From positions 53,059,671 to 53,123,670 of the forward strand of contig NC_052135.2 in NCBI RefSeq assembly GCF_016086655.4: a stretch of DNA of 64,000 bases. The letters run 5' to 3'. Made by a program: the position numbers and the translations under genes. The notes below the pieces were generated by a model. That model worked only from the letters and a program-made list of their open reading frames with translations. It did no database searches and was not told the DNA's origin. Source of the stretch: Lepeophtheirus salmonis. Its lineage: Eukaryota > Arthropoda > Copepoda > Siphonostomatoida > Caligidae. Below are positions 1-11,218 of the stretch, one piece after another (positions within the stretch are counted from its first letter, which is position 1; each line of letters opens with the position of its first letter).

Positions 1-128
1 TAAATTTTTTGGACAAAAATTTCAAAATCTATAACTATTCACGGAATTTTTTTATAGTAAAAAGAAAAAATTCCTTAATTTAGGAGAGGGCTAAATCCCC
101 TCCAGCACACCCCCTGCGAACGCCCTTC
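1..128. repeat. Family A element, partial, cut by window edge
   Basis: AT-rich blocks of the type TTTTTGGAC.AAAAATTTC and CTATAACTATTCAC lead to AATTCCTTAATTTAGGAG, a CCCCTCCAGC block and GCGAACGCCC. This is the reverse orientation of the family A ends seen at 11219 and 22300. Confidence 0.6.
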
Positions 129-135
129 GTCAAGG

Positions 136-665
136 TTACCATGTTGATTTTTGGTTTATTTCTTTTTAACATGCCTCTTTTACAAGATAATATGACGTCA
201 TATTTTTTTACGTTCACTTCCCAATCAGCAAGTTAAAATGTTTATGCTAAATCAATAGTATAATATTGTTAAAGTTAGTAGTTCTCAAACTTTTTACATT
301 CTGTAGTAACTGATGAAATATTAAATTATCCAACGCAAATTGAATATACAATAGGAGAGGCTTGATCTATTTATGATATTCTTATTCGTATTACCGTTAT
401 TGCATCACGCAACCCTCCTTCTGAAAATACAGCATCAACAAGTAGAAAAAAGACCCAAAATCAGTTGGTAGTTAGGCATTCTTCCCAAGCTATGGAATTA
501 TTATTCAATAATTGTTGCATATTTGCCACGGCGTAACAAGAGCTGATTCTTATTCATTCAATCAATGTTCACCACCGATAGGAGAAAATAAGCTTAGCCA
601 ATGACACCTGACAATAGAATAATCAGTATATTTTCGTTTTAGTTAAGTAACGCCGTCATAGTGTC
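136..665 (+). repeat. Family E-like dispersed repeat, long copy
   Basis: Starts with a GTTACCATGTTGATTTTTGG block that recurs at about 40714 and, reversed, near 35797. It continues with GCATCACGCAACC.TYCT, as at 26293, and ends with the shared block running from GAGCTGATTCTTATTC to GTAACGCCGTC. Short inverted ends ACGGCGTAAC (531) and GTAACGCCGT (646) flank the last 125 bp. Confidence 0.55.
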
Positions 666-1935
666 TAAAGAGAGACTACATAAGGTACAAAATCAGTATG
701 TGGCATATTTTCTAATTATGTTTGTTAGAATTGTATCATCAGAAAATAAAAGAATAGAAGGAGAAAAAGAGCTGGTAAAAAACATTTTCATTCACAGCAG
801 GCTTGTTTAATTTTATATATATTTTTGGGTAGATTTGTACGTGGATAATGGTCTTGCACAAAATCCCTTACAATGGCCTGCAAATAATCATAAATTATCC
901 TCGTCCATAATAGTTGTTACTATGTTTGGACCTAAAGAAAATAAAATCTGGATTATAGTTACATTTTTACTGATTACTTAAAGATGATAGCTCAATCACT
1001 CAAAAATGGCTCATTTTGTCCTTTTTTCTACGTCAATTGCTCATTTTTCTAAGCTGATATGAAATAAAAATAGAAAGTTTGGAGTTCCAGTTAGACGACA
1101 CAACAGCTTTTGATGATTATTTGATGATATTTTTCGAGGTAAAATCTACCTTTGTAAAATATGTATATAATTAAATCAGGGTTATGAATTATGATACATG
1201 ATCAGATATGTGAGCGAGCCAGATTCCGACAACGGCAAATTAGAGAGAGTATAAATTTGGTGCAAAATTGAACGTTGAATAATCCACATTGAATCTCTTA
1301 ACAAATGAACAATACTTTTGCACCAAACTGCCAAATCCTGATCTTCCATTTATGCAAAATGTACGTTATGTCAGGTGTAGTGAAGATGAGATGCCTCCGT
1401 CTAACAAGACTCCTGAAGATCTAACAAAATTAAAATTTATTTCAACTACTAATGTGGACCTCTTGTAGTATGTTTAAAACTACCATTTCTTATCAAAGGC
1501 AAAAATTAATTGAAGAAAATCTTTCTAACATCTTGATTTGTCGATATTTATGAATAAATTACCATAAATATAAAACATCACTGATTACTTTAAATTATTC
1601 CTATAAAACTGTATTTTTCTTACATACAAATGACTCAATTTTGATATTTTGGTTACTCATTTTTCAGAAATTTAGTGCTCATTTTGGCTCAAAATCGTAA
1701 GTCTACTATTACTAATCCCAAGTGGATTAGATATCCTCCAAATGGCAAAAATATGAACTCCTAGGAAGGAAAAGGATCGGTAGATACAGATCCATATATC
1801 CGAACGCTTCGTGGTTAAGATCCATCCAAATCACCATTAATTACTAATACATTAATATTTGAATAATAATTATTTATTAAAAGTAGTTCAAACTTTTATA
1901 ATAATATTAACAGCTATGCAAAAAATTCAGCTGTA
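665..1935. other. No gene recognised
   Basis: AT-rich sequence with stops in all frames. I see no conserved protein motif, RNA gene or clear repeat terminus. Confidence 0.5.
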
Positions 1936-2236
1936 GTATGACGTAAAGCATTCAACCAATTAGCACATTGAGCACCGTTCTTTGCTTTAGCTTGATGAAA
2001 GGGTATGCTCAATATTTGTCATACTATTTTCGCAAGATGTCACTTTTCTATGACGTCCCAAATTTATATATGGAGAAATCTTCTTCTTTCTAATGATATC
2101 ATTTTATCGGAGGAAATTGTTACCTCAGAAAATATTCCCTCTAATACTATTTCTTTATGTAATTTTCAAATTGTAACAGATTTTCAAATAAACTTTGTTT
2201 AAAACCTACTTGTAAATTTGACGAATCTAAAATAAA

Positions 2237-2964
2237 GTGAGTAAATATGATAAAATGAAGGTTGGCCCAGTTTTAAATTTTTGGTCTCATGATGTTAGTA
2301 AGTCAATTAGATATATGATCCAAGAGAATGAATGTGATAAGAATCTTCTAGTCACTGTTTGGTTTATCGACAAATTACGGAAATTGTATGATTTAATTTG
2401 TTCAAGAAAATTCAATGTTGCTATTAGTCACAAGGATGAATCTCAATATGAAGAAACTATTGGATTTCTTATGAAATTTATGAATATAATTAAACAATTA
2501 AAAGTTATTTCAAGTACTAACTATTGTATCAGTTGGAAATCAGCTCAAACTGGATCAATTTTAGCAACAATGTCTATAATTGATCTACAAGAAATATTAA
2601 TTATAGCAGGTTTAAGTTTTGTAATGACTGCTCATTTCTCATTGGACTGCATTGAAAATATATTTAGCATGTTAAGAGCAACCAATCCTTCTCCTACTGC
2701 TAAGGGTTTAAATATATTTTAAGGTTAATATGTTTAAGTCAATTTATGAAGGATGTTAAATCAAGTAATTATCATTAAGATGATTCATCCTTCCTGGCTG
2801 AGATATTAGACTTTAAAAAATCTAATATCGATCAAGACCAAAATTTAGTGAAATATGATTTTATTCCACAATTCATATCCAAACTATCAATAAAACCACA
2901 ACTTTCAATAGATGAAGTTGATATATTGTACTACTTAGCAGGTTATATTATAGGTATATAAAAT
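2237..2964 (+). pseudogene. P-element/THAP9-like transposase C-terminal relic
   Basis: The first 161 codons are open (to 2722). They contain KVGPVLNFWSHDVSKSIRYM, typical of the catalytic RNase-H-like region of P/THAP9 transposases, and SLDCIENIFSMLRATNPSPTA, which resembles the family block (D.LEN.FS.IR...NP.PTA). The frame then breaks. A downstream relic near 2890-2962 reads SIDEVDILYYLAGYII, matching the AGY motif of the C-terminal domain. No N-terminal THAP domain is visible upstream. The reading frame opens with GTG, so a real start codon is not supported. Confidence 0.7.
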
Positions 2965-3179
2965 TCAAAAGTATGATTCTCTATGTCTTTAAAATATGGA
3001 CTCAAGTCCAACTCGTGTCGTAAGTCTCGAGTCCAAGTTCCCGCCTCTGGCAATAATTGATCATTGTATCTTAAATTATACATTTCTTATTATAATAAAT
3101 AATAACAATTATAAAATTATCAACATGTATTAAATAAGGATCGCAGAGACTTAAAACTTGCAGAAACACGGCCCTCTGT

Positions 3180-3310
3180 TCTATTGGGAATGGGACACCC
3201 CTCGCCTGCTAGAGGGGTTTCTGTTTGGGAATTTTTTGTCCTTTTCGGGACGGGAACTTAATCTTGGTCTTTTAATCATTTTTTGGTTCCCTAAACAGGG
3301 ATCTCTTGTG
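3180..3310. repeat. Short imperfect inverted repeat inside the P-like element
   Basis: CTGTTTGGGAA near 3219 faces TTCCCTAAACAG near 3288, about 80 bp end to end, in a locally GC-richer stretch. It may be a hairpin or a small element end. The rest of 2965-3775 shows nothing recognisable. Confidence 0.35.
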
Positions 3311-3774
3311 GACCATGTTCCCCATAATTATTAGCTCTCTGCCTCCCTTTGTATATTCTGCTCTAGTACAAATGTTTACATTCATATATGAAAATTTAAA
3401 AAGTTGAGCCAATATATATGTAAAATAAAATAAAAACAATGTACATTAAAGTAAAGAACATCTAAGGAATAATCAGAAAGAATTTTTCGAATAGTTTAAT
3501 ATTGAAAATAATAGTTTAAAACGGCATTGGCTCCAACTTGATCATCATGTTATTAAGCGTCAGATGGCCATCCGATGAAACCCCTTGGAGCATGTTTGAA
3601 AATGTATAATTTCTCCATTGTTTAAAATTTTAAAAACTTGTCCATTTTGCAATTCCATGAACCAATTGCCACCCAGTATTTAATTAGAGGTTAAAGATAT
3701 TGGGTTAGTAAATATAGAATTTAAAACAAGTATTCTTTTTTTTTTAAATGAGTTAATTAAACTTTACCATTAAC

Positions 3775-4310
3775 CCACTTTACCCGCGCTATGAATTAGG
3801 GAGATGGCTATTCGCTGGAAAAGAATATAACACTTAATGTTTTTAGACTAAATACTACTTATCTAGTTGAAGAAAAATAAAAACACGTGAGTTGGTGAAT
3901 TCACACTGATTCGGTCATAGGGAGGCTAAAATAAAATAAAAGCCCACGTTTGGGTATGGCAAGTTTGTGTTAAAATATGTATAGATAATTGGCTCTCGCC
4001 CCTAGCTATAAAATTTTATTTACAAAACAGTGCTAAAATTTACTGTTATTTCTCTCCCCTCCCCCACCCCCTATCACATCTACACTAGTGTGTTCTGTGA
4101 GAGCTAAAATAAATAAAACCCACGCTTGGGAATATATAAATTCACTTTCAAAACAGAACATATAGAAAGAAAATAGAATGAAAAAAAAATATTTTGTAAC
4201 TTTAAGATAACTTAATTTGAAATGTTAGTTACTTTTCCAACTAACTCCCTTCTTTACCCACGTGTGAATTGGGGGAAAAGGGAGGGAAACTAAATCTACG
4301 TAAATAAGTT
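3775..4310 (+). repeat. Degenerate repeated blocks inside the P-like element
   Basis: Blocks such as GCTAAAATAAAATAAAAGCC/CCACGYTTGGG recur at about 3927-3957 and 4102-4132, and CCCRCG.TRTGAATT..GG recurs at 3783 and 4259. They suggest an old tandem duplication of about 175-180 bp. Nothing coding is visible. Confidence 0.4.
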
Positions 4311-4329
4311 ATTCTAAAACCCTGGCTTC

Positions 4330-4990
4330 TGCATCATAATTCGATCCATTCTGTATAAAGCATACGAGATTGTTAGCACATTTAGTTGGATCCATTTAAT
4401 AAACATTGGAGGGATGGCCAGAGCCTTATTTAGGTCTGTATAGGCCTGTTTAGACATTACTCCTCTCCAATTTATTACTACAGGTATTATAGTTATATCA
4501 TTTAGTTCATACTTGTCACCAAGTTCAAGATGCGCAATTATTGTCTTTTTAAACTCGTCCGTCCCGTACTTATCTCTTTTTCTCGATCTGCAAGTTCACA
4601 CGCATCTGATACAACGGTCGGATCCACCACGTAAACATTGTCGCCCTTAAAAATTATAATATCTGGCTTCAAGCACGATCCCTCATGCGGCACAACATTA
4701 CCTTCCTGGGATTTTATTATCCTTGGCTCAGGGAGCTCACAATCATTCTTTGAATCAGATTGTGTCTTCTGTCCGCGTTTTTTTAATTTTGGACATGTGT
4801 GGAGGATATGAGCCAGGTTTTTACTTTTTCCGGGCATAAGTCGCATTTATTGCCACCTTCCAGTGTCCTGAATCTGGACTGCTTTGCTTTAGTGCTGACA
4901 GAACCGATATGATACCTTTGTCCTAGCTGTCCCGTAGCGTCCGAGCTCTACCGTTTGCTATGGTCTGGCTGGAGATTAAAAGCTCTTTCA
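4330..4990 (-). pseudogene. R2-type non-LTR retrotransposon, 3' end with restriction-like endonuclease
   Basis: Read on the minus strand, a zinc knuckle (KCDLCPEK then LAHILHTCP) is followed by EPRIIKSQEG, LKPDIIIFKGDNVYVVDPTVV and, in another frame, EFKKTIIAHLELG and ITIIPVVINWRG. This order (CCHC, then KPD...VVD endonuclease, then a tryptophan-containing tail) is that of the R2 clade C-terminus. There are at least two frameshifts, near 4835 and 4556. Only the 3' part is present, as expected of 5'-truncated target-primed insertion. It lies inside the P-like element. Confidence 0.75.
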
Positions 4991-5559
4991 GACACAACCC
5001 TCCATCGGCCACCCTACCCACTCTATTACTGATCTCCTTCTCAGGAGATTACACCCCTTTATATCTTTAACCCTGCATCTTCTTATGTATAATTGAAAAC
5101 ACTTCTTCTACCTTGTTATTCAAAAAAAAGGAAAAATAAAAGAACAAAATAATTTCATATTTCCCCACAGCAAAAGAGTGGGAGGCTTCATCTAAATCAA
5201 CCTTCTTTATTATATCCCAGCATACAATAAATAAATGATTGACGTCATAGAAAAGCGACATCTTGCGAAATAGTATGACAAATATTGACCATATTATTTT
5301 TTCAGGCTAACGGTGATCGATGCCCTACTTGGTTTAATGCTTTAGTATGACGTATTCTTATTCAAAGCTCAAACATCAACATGCCACTCCAACAATATTC
5401 ACATATATTTTTCTAAATACTCAATGGCATCATATATTTTTCCAGGATTTCTATCTTCGATGATAATATTATTGAGTATAAATTATAGGTGTATATTACA
5501 CACATGGAGTGCGCTGTAAAAAATATTCTTAGCATTTAAAAAAAAAAGATAGCATATTT

Positions 5560-5700
5560 TCTTAGTTTGGTCTTGTCATATTGTTGAGGAGTGCTTACAG
5601 TTAACGGGAGCTAATTCTAATTCAACCAATCAACGTTCAGAATACTGAGTAGGAGGAAAAAGAGTAGAAAAATCGACATTTGACACAAAATATTAATAAA
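5560..5700 (+). repeat. Family E dispersed repeat
   Basis: Carries AGCTAATTCTAATTCAACCA followed by ATCAACGTTCAGAATACTGA and an ATCGACATTTGACACAAAAT block, in the same order as the copies at 26395 and 63295. Confidence 0.65.
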
Positions 5701-6221
5701 ATATTAATGAACTATTTTACTGTGACAGAGTACTCATAGTTAATGTGGATTACCTCATCTATCGTGCTTGTACACGTCTAAGTATATAATATACATATAT
5801 ATATATATAAATGATATTTGGAGAAGAGTCGCTCTCTCAAAAAAACTTCCTTTAATCCACTAACAAGAGTTAATAATATATATGTATATGTTACGGTCAA
5901 TGTACAAAATGCCCGGGCAAGCAATAAAATTTCCAATAGAGTGGTCAATGGTCGTTTTTACTTCATTCACATTGTCAGATGAAATAATTGTGGGTAATTT
6001 GATTATTAAACAATTCACTGCTAAGCAATTTGATCATTAAGGATTTAGGTATGATACTATTTCATTGCAAGCAATTTGATTCTCTAGTTTATTTTCATTG
6101 ATATTTATATTTTATTCACACAATCAAACTATTGTATGATAAGAAATTGTCACGAGAGACTCAATTCTATTTTGCAAAATATACCTCGGCTAACAGATTG
6201 TGCAGAGGTGGACAGCTGTTA

Positions 6222-6480
6222 TCCTATAATACACCCCACCCACAGGTTACGCAAGTGACCCACTTGTTCACAAGGTGGAACTAAACCTATTGCCGTCCCT
6301 ATCCTAGTTATCAAGGACACCTTTCATTATCTTATAATACACCCCGCCCACGGGTTGTGCAAAAGAACCGCAGGTTTCAGAAGTGGATCATAACCCACTG
6401 CTACCGCTTTATTGAGCATTAAGGACCCCTTCTAATAGTCTATAATAGACTTTGGCCCATGGGCTGTGCAACTGATCTTG
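6222..6480 (+). repeat. Tandem repeat, about 108-bp period, at least 2.4 copies
   Basis: TATAATACACCCC begins at 6225 and 6333, and a diverged TATAATAGAC at 6441, exactly 108 bp apart each time. Later blocks repeat in order: CCCAC.GGTTRYGCAA, then GGA..TAAACC/ATAACC, then AAGGAC.CCTT. Divergence between copies is roughly a quarter of positions by eye. No coding potential is seen. Confidence 0.7.
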
Positions 6481-6610
6481 TGCATGGAAATACAATGCTC
6501 CTCAAAGATAGACTTGGGAGGTGAAAGCATCTTTTGGATTTTTGGAACTGAACTCCTTTGTTTAATTTACCAGTGGGCATTTTTTCCTAAGCCGAAACTA
6601 TCACCTTATG

Positions 6611-6740
6611 CACCATGAAGTTAGCCCTCTATATCGTGGATGTGTTTTAAGAAATGAAGAACCACTATATGTGGTTTATGAATGTCCTAAATTTATAATT
6701 GAGTGGACACAGCTTTTGGAAATTTTCGACCTATTCTAGG
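6611..6740 (+). pseudogene. Possible non-LTR retrotransposon C-terminal knuckle relic
   Basis: One frame reads LRNEEPLYVVYECPKFIIEW, resembling the C-rich tail of non-LTR reverse transcriptases (E.E...H..ECP.F...R/W). It is short, so the call is weak. Confidence 0.3.
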
Positions 6741-7139
6741 ACATTCCGTCTCCAGCCTCTCCAGTTTCTTAATGAATTCTAATGTCGACATATTTGAGTT
6801 AATTTTATAGGGCTTTGTATTCAAATTCGTGGGATGAGTGAAGGTATTCAATGTTTTTAGGTAAAGTTTGAATCCTTTATTTGATTAAATGACTAATATT
6901 GGCCCAAATATGCCATCTTTCAAATAAAATAATAGGTATAGTAAACAAACATCTATTATTTTCCCAATATACGGCTTTTGTAACGTTTATTTCACTTTGT
7001 ATATGTACAATCGGTTCACCCTTGATGTTGCTAGTAAAATTAGATTTTATACAAAAAAAAATTGAGACAGTTTTGTTATTGCTTGGCTATATATTGTTTG
7101 AGCCCACGTCAAAGATAGAGACCAGAAAAGATTCCGTAT

Positions 7140-7340
7140 TTCACTGTTTTTCTTCGAACAAGACCAAAAAACAAACCAGTTGTCTGAATATGTGAGTAGT
7201 GTTTATGGTCTTGATATTATAACAGACAATCACGTGCAATTTATTGTCCGTTGATTACGTTCTGGTTATCTTGATATTAAAGATGCTCTAAAATACAAAT
7301 TTTCGAAGATATAAATAAAATAATAGAAATCGTCGAGTTT
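7140..7340 (+). pseudogene. Mariner transposase N-terminal (HTH) relic
   Basis: Reads FFFEQDQKTNQLSEYVSSVY, then LDIITDNHVQF, RSGYLDIKDA and, after a shift, INKIIEIVEF. This order matches the mariner N-terminal region (FEQG...VYG.D.VT.N..Q.W.RRFRSGNFDVKDA...). It is the same region as the relics at 52050, 37500 and 62640. No catalytic part follows; the sequence runs into family A AT-rich DNA. Confidence 0.6.
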
Positions 7341-7344
7341 GTAT

Positions 7345-7765
7345 GAAATTTTATGTTTGAAATTATTTTCCAAAAAATTTAATTTTCATAAAATAGATAT
7401 AGAATATTAAAAAAAAATTCCAAAAATTTAATATTTGAATTTTTTTTCCCAAAAATATAATATTTTAAATCTAATTTTTCAATTTTTTTTGTAAATAACT
7501 CTGGATTTTAATTTTTTTTTCAAAAAATTTAATATTTGAAATTTCATGTTTGAAATTTTTTTCCAAAAAAAATAACTTTCTGTGAATAACTTTGGATTTT
7601 TGATATTTCTTTCCAAAAAATTTAACATTTGAAAATTTATTTTTCAGATTTTTAGCTCGGGTTTCTTTTGAAATTTTATACCAAAAAATATAATTTTCTG
7701 TGAATAACTAGATTTTTTAACCTTTTTTTCAAAAAGTGATAATTTTTGGATAAAAAAAGAATCTA
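7345..7765. repeat. Family A AT-rich repeat blocks
   Basis: Repeated units of TTTTTTCCAAAAAATTTAA, ATTTGAAATTTTATGTTTGA and CTGTGAATAACTTTGGATTT, the inner unit of family A. Several units are in direct tandem, probably an internal expansion. No clear termini here. Confidence 0.6.
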
Positions 7766-8252
7766 AAAAAAAGGATCCCTAAAAACAATCTAATCTTGCG
7801 GATGTCCTTGTTAATGGAATTGGTTTTTTTAATACACATTAAAAATAATGGATTTCTTTTTAGTACACCTATTATATCCATTTTGACTACTTTTAGTGGA
7901 ATTGGTGCAAACTCAAAGGGTTAATAAGAATAATTTTTGAAAGAAATTGAGAATAATTCTTATAAGAAACCAACCGTAATCCACACTCAATTTTGAAAAA
8001 AAAAAATCTTCCAAGCTTACTTTTACATTGACGGGTTACATATAATACTGTATTCAACCCGTGGCCGTAGTGACGAGCTGCCTGGGAATTTTTGAAATTT
8101 TTTTGTGAATATTGCGGATTTTAAAATTTTTTTCTATAAAAATTACAATTTATTTACAAGTTTAATTTTTGCATTTTTTTTTATTTTTTTACTTTTGTTT
8201 ACGTTATGTTCCAATAACACCAGGTAAACATACCTTGGATCTTGGGTAAAAC

Positions 8253-8510
8253 TTATGATTTTCTAGACAAAAAACCATTAATGCGAGTACGAAATACTTG
8301 TTCACATCCTTTAGCCAATCCAAGGCTTCCTCTTCTTGATGGATGGAGAGTTTTTTCTTTATATATTTGGCATGGGCCGGGTTGGCAACTATATGCGTTG
8401 ATATTATACATTGTCTGAATCTTTCTTGAATGATGTCGAGATGAATCTTCAGGACTCCAACTTCTTTTAATTCGACCCTTTAATTCAGAATCATGAATTA
8501 CTCTCCACAC
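8253..8510 (-). other. Open frame of 85 codons, not recognised
   Basis: Locally less AT-rich than its surroundings and open for 85 codons on the minus strand. A second minus frame here is also open for about 50 codons. I recognise no domain. It may be part of a decayed element or an exon; nothing around it decides. Confidence 0.15.
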
Positions 8511-9239
8511 ATATATTTTTTTAGTAAACTAAGCAGATATGGATAAGTTTCTGGGATTAAAACATCTACAAATCATTTTAAAAAAACCCTTAAAACCGTT
8601 TAAACCCATAAAAACTCGCTAATATCTAGATTTTTTTTTAAACCTGGTTTTTTAACATCCCTGATTCAAGCACATAAAAAGAGAAGAAACAAACAATTAC
8701 AAATACTACTAATTACAAACAACAAATAAAAGACCCCTTTGAGAGCATGACCCGGATTTGAAGTTGATACAAAAGAAGATAAGACCGTCATCATTTGTAT
8801 ATGATGATGACCTTATCAACTCTTTTTTCCTTTATACATAATTTTATTTTGATCTAATGAAATCCTCACTCTTGGTGCCTGTATTTAATGTTTAAGGTAG
8901 TATTATTATCTTAATACTTTTTTAATTAAAATTGCTGGGTTTTGTTTTTGCTTATATATTTTTTTTTGTTTCATCGTCAAATTAACCTTGGAGATGTGCG
9001 GTTTAAACAAAGAAATTAATGCTATTTTTGTAGTAGCATGAAAAAACTAATAGTTTTTCTGTAGGTATGTGTATGCACTATGTATATTTATAATAAGTAT
9101 CTGTCATGTACATGTTGGGATGTCGTACAAGTTGAATATTGAACAAGGAATAATGAGAATACAGAGATCTTCAAGGAGTTTGCAGGATTATATTTTGGGA
9201 GGGGCTTGGTTTTTGAACTTATTTTTCCAAAAAAAAAAG

Positions 9240-9370
9240 TCAAAAATTTAGATGTTTTGCAAAAAAATTCAAATATTTAATTTTTTCGAAAAAATTTAAA
9301 AAAATCCATGGCTAAAAATTTACAGAAAATTAAATTTTTTTGGGAAAAAATTGAATGAACGAAATTAAGG
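9240..9370. repeat. Family A fragment
   Basis: AAAAAATTTAAAAAAATCCA, then TGGCTAAAAATTTACAGAAA and AATTAAATTTTTTTGGGAAA, the reversed inner unit of family A. Confidence 0.5.
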
Positions 9371-9827
9371 TAAAAAAGTCGTAATTCAGGTGTACTATAC
9401 GTCTCGCTCTCGCCTTCTCCTCGCCCTCTTTTTTTTATTAGAAACTACTCAAATATAGGCTATAACATAAGCCCAGGCTACTGGTGGAACCTCCGGAGTA
9501 AAAAGCTTGTCGTCAAATTTTGTCGTGGAGAAAAAAATAATTTGCAACTGTGATGTTATCATAATCTTGATTTTTTTTTTTTTTTTGCCAAATTGTTAAA
9601 ATTAATATCGTCTATCGTAAAAACATGAGTTCAAAATGCCATTTTTCGACCATTTGTAATATTTTTATTTAAAAAAACAGCCGTTTATTAGATTCAAATC
9701 GTCAATTATACTAAAAAAGAGGCCTGTTAGTAAGTTTGAGTCATGCCCTATTGAAAGGCTAGAGGGGAAGGCAGTGGGGAGACATGTGGTGCTACTTCAA
9801 TTTTAACCCTTGTTAAAATCAGCCATT

Positions 9828-10085
9828 TGTTATATGATTTTAGGAGGAGAAAAGGAATTACTGCTATAAGGAGGATAATCTTCTACATGTAAAATAGCAT
9901 TAGTGCAAGGAAAATTATAATTATATTTAAATTCATATATATTTATTTTATTATGTATTTTTAAATTAATTTTCACTGAAGTGAGGCGATCATTCTTTTT
10001 TCAGAGAGAGATGTTAATACACCGACGACTGATTAAATAATGAAGAAAAAAGAATAAAAATCACCGTTTTTCCTTTTCTAATCGA
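9828..10085 (+). repeat. Family D dispersed repeat, copy 1
   Basis: Shares ordered blocks with 34640-34865 and 53950-54215: TTATATGATTTT, GAATTACT.CTATAA, CTACATGTAAAATAGCATTA, GTGCA.G.AAAAT, ATATTTAAATTCATAT, a TTATTATGTATTTTT block, and a final ACGACGACTGATTAAA-like block. Same orientation in all three. Confidence 0.65.
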
Positions 10086-10589
10086 TAAACTTAGATTTTT
10101 CCTTACACAGATCCATTCTTAACCTATTTGTTATAATAATAAATCATAAGCATGTGTGAAAATCCAACTTGATAGTTTGAAGGAGCGAGCAATTTTATTT
10201 TATATACTATTTAGAGCAGTATTGGGGAAGATTTTTTTAAATCCTGAATTGACTTTTAATTATTATTTTTTATTGTATATACAAAACAATTTTCACTATT
10301 GTTTTTTTTCTTTTTAAATAAGACAACTTGGACAACTTTTATTTACATATTTATGCAGCAAAGTTTGACTTTCTGCTTGTCTATTGAGCACTCATTTTTA
10401 ACAATGAGCGTCTGTATCTAAAGTTTATATGAAAAAAGAAAAGGGAAGTACATTATGATAAAAAAATAATATATGAGACTCTATATCTTATCTTCTATAT
10501 TAATGTAACAAATATTGTTTGCTCTTTCCGTTCTTGTTTGCTAAAGTCTTATAGAAAAAGTAGTCTGTTTTTCTTAATTCCGAGTAATG

Positions 10590-10830
10590 TATGCATTTCT
10601 ACTTGAAGATGATGGACGAATTATTCCCTTTTTCAGAAGTCCATCAAATTTTTTATTTTAAATGGAGTTTCACAACATCAAGCTTGCAGGATTTTGCAAA
10701 GCAAGGAGAGCCCTTAATTTCTATGTGATGTTCAATTCCATGAGCTGGGTAAGATTCAGTGAATCTTTTATCATGGAAAACTTCAGGGTATTGAGATTGA
10801 CCCCATTGGACTTTTGATTATTCTGAAATG
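10590..10830 (-). pseudogene. Ty3/gypsy reverse transcriptase N-terminal relic
   Basis: On the minus strand the frame contains a HGIEHHIE block and, after a frameshift near 10655, FDGLLKKGIIRPSSSS. This spacing and the GIIRPS motif are typical of the start of Ty3/gypsy reverse transcriptase. A stop and a frameshift break it, and no protease, RNase H, integrase or LTR is seen nearby. Confidence 0.6.
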
Positions 10831-11218
10831 AGGCATGGATCATTAAAATACATTTTCTTGTTGAACAGGTCAAAATTAATCTTGCAGGAATGATGAAAAT
10901 CTGAGCCTCTGGATACTACGATAAATTTCCATTGGAAAGTTCAAAGATTTTCTATCTGTATCCTTAGTGTTTTTAGTACCGATGACTTCTAATGGATTCT
11001 CTCCATAATAAGAAGTTTGATGGTTTATTTAATGCCTCGGACCCATGTAACCGAGGATAATTTAGTTTTTTCGAATCAATGAATTAAAATTGCAATGGGA
11101 GAAGAAGAGGGATACTCGATAGTAGAAATGGAAGTCTTTGTGGATAATTCTTGGATATCTCAACTCATACCAAAAATTTGAATACAATGCCTATCATCGA
11201 CTGAAGTATGTATATGTA

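Larger units (their letters stand above)
1944..5344 (+). mobile_element. P-element-like transposon with 8-bp target duplication, decayed
   Basis: Long imperfect inverted ends: 1944-2065 and 5230-5344 match as reverse complements, starting TAAAGCATT and sharing the block ATTTGTCATACTATTT...CGCAAGATGTC, which is nearly identical. The 8 bases outside both ends are the same, GTATGACG at 1936-1943 and 5345-5352. An 8-bp duplication fits the P superfamily. The interior holds a P/THAP9-type transposase relic (2237-2964) and an R2-type retrotransposon fragment (about 4330-4990). At 3401 bp it includes at least one later insertion. It is not expected to be active because the transposase is broken. Confidence 0.8.
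6860..8045 (+). repeat. Family H repeat, split by an insertion
   Basis: 6860-6925 and 7862-8045 match, in order, the two halves of the continuous copy at about 23970-24235 (GAATC.TTTATTTGATTA, then AT.TATATCCATT.TG.CTAC, then GGRTAATAAGAATAATTT). The roughly 940 bp between them is foreign: a mariner N-terminal relic and an AT-rich family A stretch. Confidence 0.6.
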
